Shown piece after piece: positions 6,972-8,757 of a stretch of 8,757 nucleotides of DNA. The position numbers and the translations under genes were made by a program. The notes below the pieces were generated by a model. That model was not told where the DNA came from, searched no databases, and saw nothing but the letters and a program-made list of their open reading frames with translations. The stretch is from Chryseosolibacter sp044507115 (GTDB lineage Bacteria > Bacteroidota > Bacteroidia > Cytophagales > Cyclobacteriaceae), in the NCBI GenBank assembly GCA_044507115.1, contig JBIQJZ010000163.1, forward strand, positions 1-8,757. Direction: 5' to 3'. Positions within the stretch are counted from its first letter, which is position 1. Each line of letters opens with the position of its first letter.

Positions 6972-7565
6972 ATGAACGAAAGCCCTGATCACATCTGGAA
7001 CGCATTCAAACGCGGTAGCCGCGAGGCGTTTGAGAAAATTTACAGGGATAATATCCGCGATCTGCTCAACTACGGTTATAAGGTTACGGCTGATCGACGT
7101 CTGATAGAGGATAGCGTGCAGGATTTGTTTATGGAATTATGGAACGGGAGATCCCGCTTGAGCGAGACCACATCGGTTCGGTTTTATCTGTTCAGGGCGC
7201 TGCGAAACAAGATCACTCGCAATGCACGCCTTCATCCCGGTCATCTTTTTCACGATCTCCAGACCTCCATGAATAGCGTGACAGAGGCGTCGCATGAAAG
7301 TATTCTCATTGGTCTGGAAGTACAGTCCTTGCAGATGGCTAATCTTCGCGAGCTGATCGCAGCACTTCCTCCGCGCCAGCAGGAGGCGATCAATCTGCGT
7401 TACTTTCAGAATTTTTCCAATGAGGAGATTGCCAGTATCATGGGACTGAGCTACCAGTCGGCTTGTAAATGCATTTATGCCGCCCTCAAGAATCTCAAGT
7501 ACAACCTGCAGATTTCTGTCACCTCCTGGATTTTCGGAATATTTTTTTTCCAAACCATGGGGTAA
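6972..7565 (+). CDS. ECF RNA polymerase sigma factor, FecI-like
   Basis: A 197-residue extracytoplasmic-function sigma factor, expected to direct RNA polymerase to target promoters once released or activated by the FecR protein encoded next. Region sigma-2 spans about 15-85 and includes AFEKIYRDNIRDLLNYGY, the core-binding segment DSVQDLFMELW (47-57) and the promoter-melting part RFYLFRALRNKITRNAR. A linker of about 45 residues leads to sigma-4 (about 125-176), with ALPPRQQEAINLRYFQNFSN and the helix-turn-helix EEIASIMGLSYQSACKCIYA. After the HTH comes a short hydrophobic tail (SWIFGIFFFQ) partly encoded by a run of eight T at 7542-7549. There is no sigma-3, as expected for ECF factors. The anti-sigma gene starts 60 nt downstream, the usual FecI-FecR arrangement, which typically controls TonB-dependent uptake genes. 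The regulated genes cannot be told from the window. Confidence 0.94.
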   Translation: MNESPDHIWNAFKRGSREAFEKIYRDNIRDLLNYGYKVTADRRLIEDSVQDLFMELWNGRSRLSETTSVRFYLFRALRNKITRNARLHPGHLFHDLQTSMNSVTEASHESILIGLEVQSLQMANLRELIAALPPRQQEAINLRYFQNFSNEEIASIMGLSYQSACKCIYAALKNLKYNLQISVTSWIFGIFFFQTMG

Positions 7566-7625
7566 AACCCATCCCACCCTGCATTAGTATATGAATGCCT
7601 GTCTGTAAGAGGTGTTCAGAACAGC

Positions 7626-8670
7626 ATGGATTACAATCAGTTCAGTATTGAGGACCTTGCCTCGGATGAGAGCTTTATTGCCTGGGTGACAGGGCGGAGC
7701 CCCGAGTCACAGCGGTTTTGGGAAGAGTTCGTTATTCTCCACCCTGAGATGCGGGTAAAGGTCGTGCAGGCCCGAACGCTGGTCTTAAACCTTCGCAGTG
7801 CTCAGGAGCGTCCTATTTCTGAAGAGCAGATTGAGAATCTTTGGCGCATCATTGATGTCGGCACCACTCTTCATTCCACCAAGGCCCCACGCCGGCCAAC
7901 GTACTTCCCTCGCTATGCCATCGCCGCGGCGCTGTGCCTGGCGATACTGGCGGGCTTTTGGTATTCCTGGCAGTTCTTTGGAACAAACGACGTGATGGCT
8001 ACTCGGCCAGCAAGTACAGATGAACCCTCGTTCATCGAAGAGGTAAATACGTCAGGGAATGTACTTCGTATTCATCTCACGGATGGAAGTGTCGTTGCTC
8101 TTGAAAATAACAGCCGGTTGAAATACCGAGCGGACTATACTGGCCGACCTATCCGCGATGTGTATCTGACGGGAGAGGCATTCTTCGATGTGGAACGCAA
8201 TCCGACGCAGCCGTTCCTGGTCCATTCGAACGATGTGGTCACCAGGGTTTTAGGAACCAGCTTCCGGGTACGGGCTCCCGAGGGAAATGAGCGGGTAGTG
8301 GTATCCGTTACGAGCGGAAGGGTCTCCGTATACAAGGCCTCCGAAAGTGAAGAAGACGCACAGCGCAATGCAGTCATCGTGCTGCCCAATGAGCAGGTGA
8401 CTTATCAGCGCGATCTGGAGACCTTTGGTCGCGCACTGGTGAGCAGGCCCGAGATCGTAGATAAATCGGTGGCGCCGGAAGACTTCGACTTCGAGAGTGC
8501 GCATGCCGTGTTCCTGCGNNNNNNNNNNGGAACTAATGAGTAATTGTTTTTTTACTGCGCCCTTGGGGTCTGAGCAGCTCTTCGAGAAGCTCAAGATCAT
8601 TTGCCGAGCCGACGGGGCTGAGTACGAGGTAATAGATGCTAAAATCGTCGTTACCAGCTCCGGGTGCTAG
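7626..8670 (+). CDS. FecR-like anti-sigma factor with C-terminal DUF4974-type domain, interrupted by an assembly gap
   Basis: An inner-membrane anti-sigma factor that holds the preceding ECF sigma and relays a signal from an outer-membrane TonB-dependent receptor. The cytoplasmic N-terminal domain (1-96) has the Bacteroidota pattern EDLASDESFIAWV, FWEEFVILHPEM. One membrane helix follows (about 97-117). The periplasmic FecR domain contains LTDGSVVALENNSRLKY (151-167), VYLTGEAFFDVERNPTQPF (179-197) and VTRVLGTSFRVRA. The frame is continuous to 8518, where 10 N begin. Straight reading through the N's gives a false stop at 8541-8543. In a different frame after the gap, 8530-8667 encodes a typical end of the family, ELMSNCFFTAPLG then EKLKIICRADGAEYEVIDA and finally KIVVTSSGC, with stop TAG at 8668-8670. 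The two parts are therefore almost certainly one gene. The frame fits only if the true gap length is a multiple of 3; by comparison with the family about 14-16 residues are missing. The start is the ATG at 7626. Confidence 0.86.
8519..8528. other. Assembly gap (10 N) inside the FecR gene
   Basis: Ten unresolved bases mark a contig join of unknown true length. The coding frame before the gap (phase set by the ATG at 7626) and after it (phase set by the stop at 8668) disagree by one base if the gap is taken as exactly 10 nt. The number is therefore a placeholder, not a measurement. Any gene call running through the N's is unreliable. Confidence 0.95.
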
Positions 8671-8742
8671 ACCGCGATACTATCTAAACCAAAATGAACA
8701 CTATGAGATAAGACACTACCCCACACAAAAAAGAAATCGGTG

Positions 8743-8757
8743 ATGTTGCGAGCACCA
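8743..8757 (+). CDS. Possible first codons of a downstream gene, cut by the window edge
   Basis: After the FecR stop at 8670 an ATG at 8743 opens a frame (M-L-R-A-P) that runs off the window end; a GTG lies directly before it. The frame is open back to a stop at 8704-8706, and the upstream residues HTKKKSV are basic, as in the n-region of a signal peptide. In Bacteroidota a SusC/TonB-dependent receptor usually follows a FecI-FecR pair, which is the only reason to suggest one. An ATG at 8694 leads to a stop after five codons. Five codons cannot identify a product. Confidence 0.22.

Noticed and set aside
7557..7572. ATGGG/CCCAT hairpin between the sigma and FecR genes as a terminator
   Set aside because: Only 5 bp with no T-tract after it, and the two genes are expected to be co-transcribed.
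8529..8543. Ending GTNE-stop for the FecR protein
   Set aside because: Arises only by reading through the 10 N's as if the gap were exactly 10 nt; the real C-terminus is in the other frame and stops at 8670.
1..8757. CRISPR arrays, insertion sequences, phage genes or tandem repeats
   Set aside because: No regularly spaced repeats, transposase or integrase motifs, or target-site duplications were seen by reading both strands.

Overview
The window looks like a chromosomal segment of a Bacteroidota bacterium, probably a Cytophagales or Chitinophagales relative (inference). Three things support this. There is a FecI-type ECF sigma factor followed by a FecR anti-sigma factor with the Bacteroidota-style C-terminal domain. 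Several genes have promoter-like sequences of the Bacteroidota type (TTTG, 19-20 nt, TAnnTTTG) where an E. coli-type -35/-10 would be expected. The tRNA-Glu gene does not encode its CCA end. Base composition looks roughly balanced, and no mobile element, CRISPR array or integrase is visible.

Layout: 7-396 (-) is a small VOC/glyoxalase-fold protein. 674-745 (-) is tRNA-Glu(UUC), with a well-matched promoter at 762-792. 880-2364 (+) is a secreted sialate O-acetylesterase-type esterase. It converges, with only 8 nt between stop codons, on 2373-4658 (-), a bifunctional class A penicillin-binding protein. A 253-nt divergent intergenic region separates the latter from 4912-6840 (+), an exported formylglycine-type sulfatase with a C-terminal HEAT-like region. 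Next come 6972-7565 (+), an ECF sigma factor, and 7626-8670 (+), a FecR-like anti-sigma factor interrupted by a 10-N assembly gap at 8519-8528. The last 87 nt may hold the first codons of another gene, plausibly the TonB-dependent receptor that normally follows such a pair, but the window ends there.

How the genes may work together: sigma plus FecR form a cell-surface signalling pair, which in this phylum usually controls an adjacent SusC/SusD-type glycan uptake system. The sulfatase just upstream, in the same direction, and the carbohydrate esterase further left would fit use of a sulfated or O-acetylated glycan. The esterase is separated from the rest by a housekeeping cell-wall gene, so that link is weak. 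I see no clearly new system. The most useful corrections are the FecR gene model across the gap, the ATG start of the VOC protein, and the promoter set.
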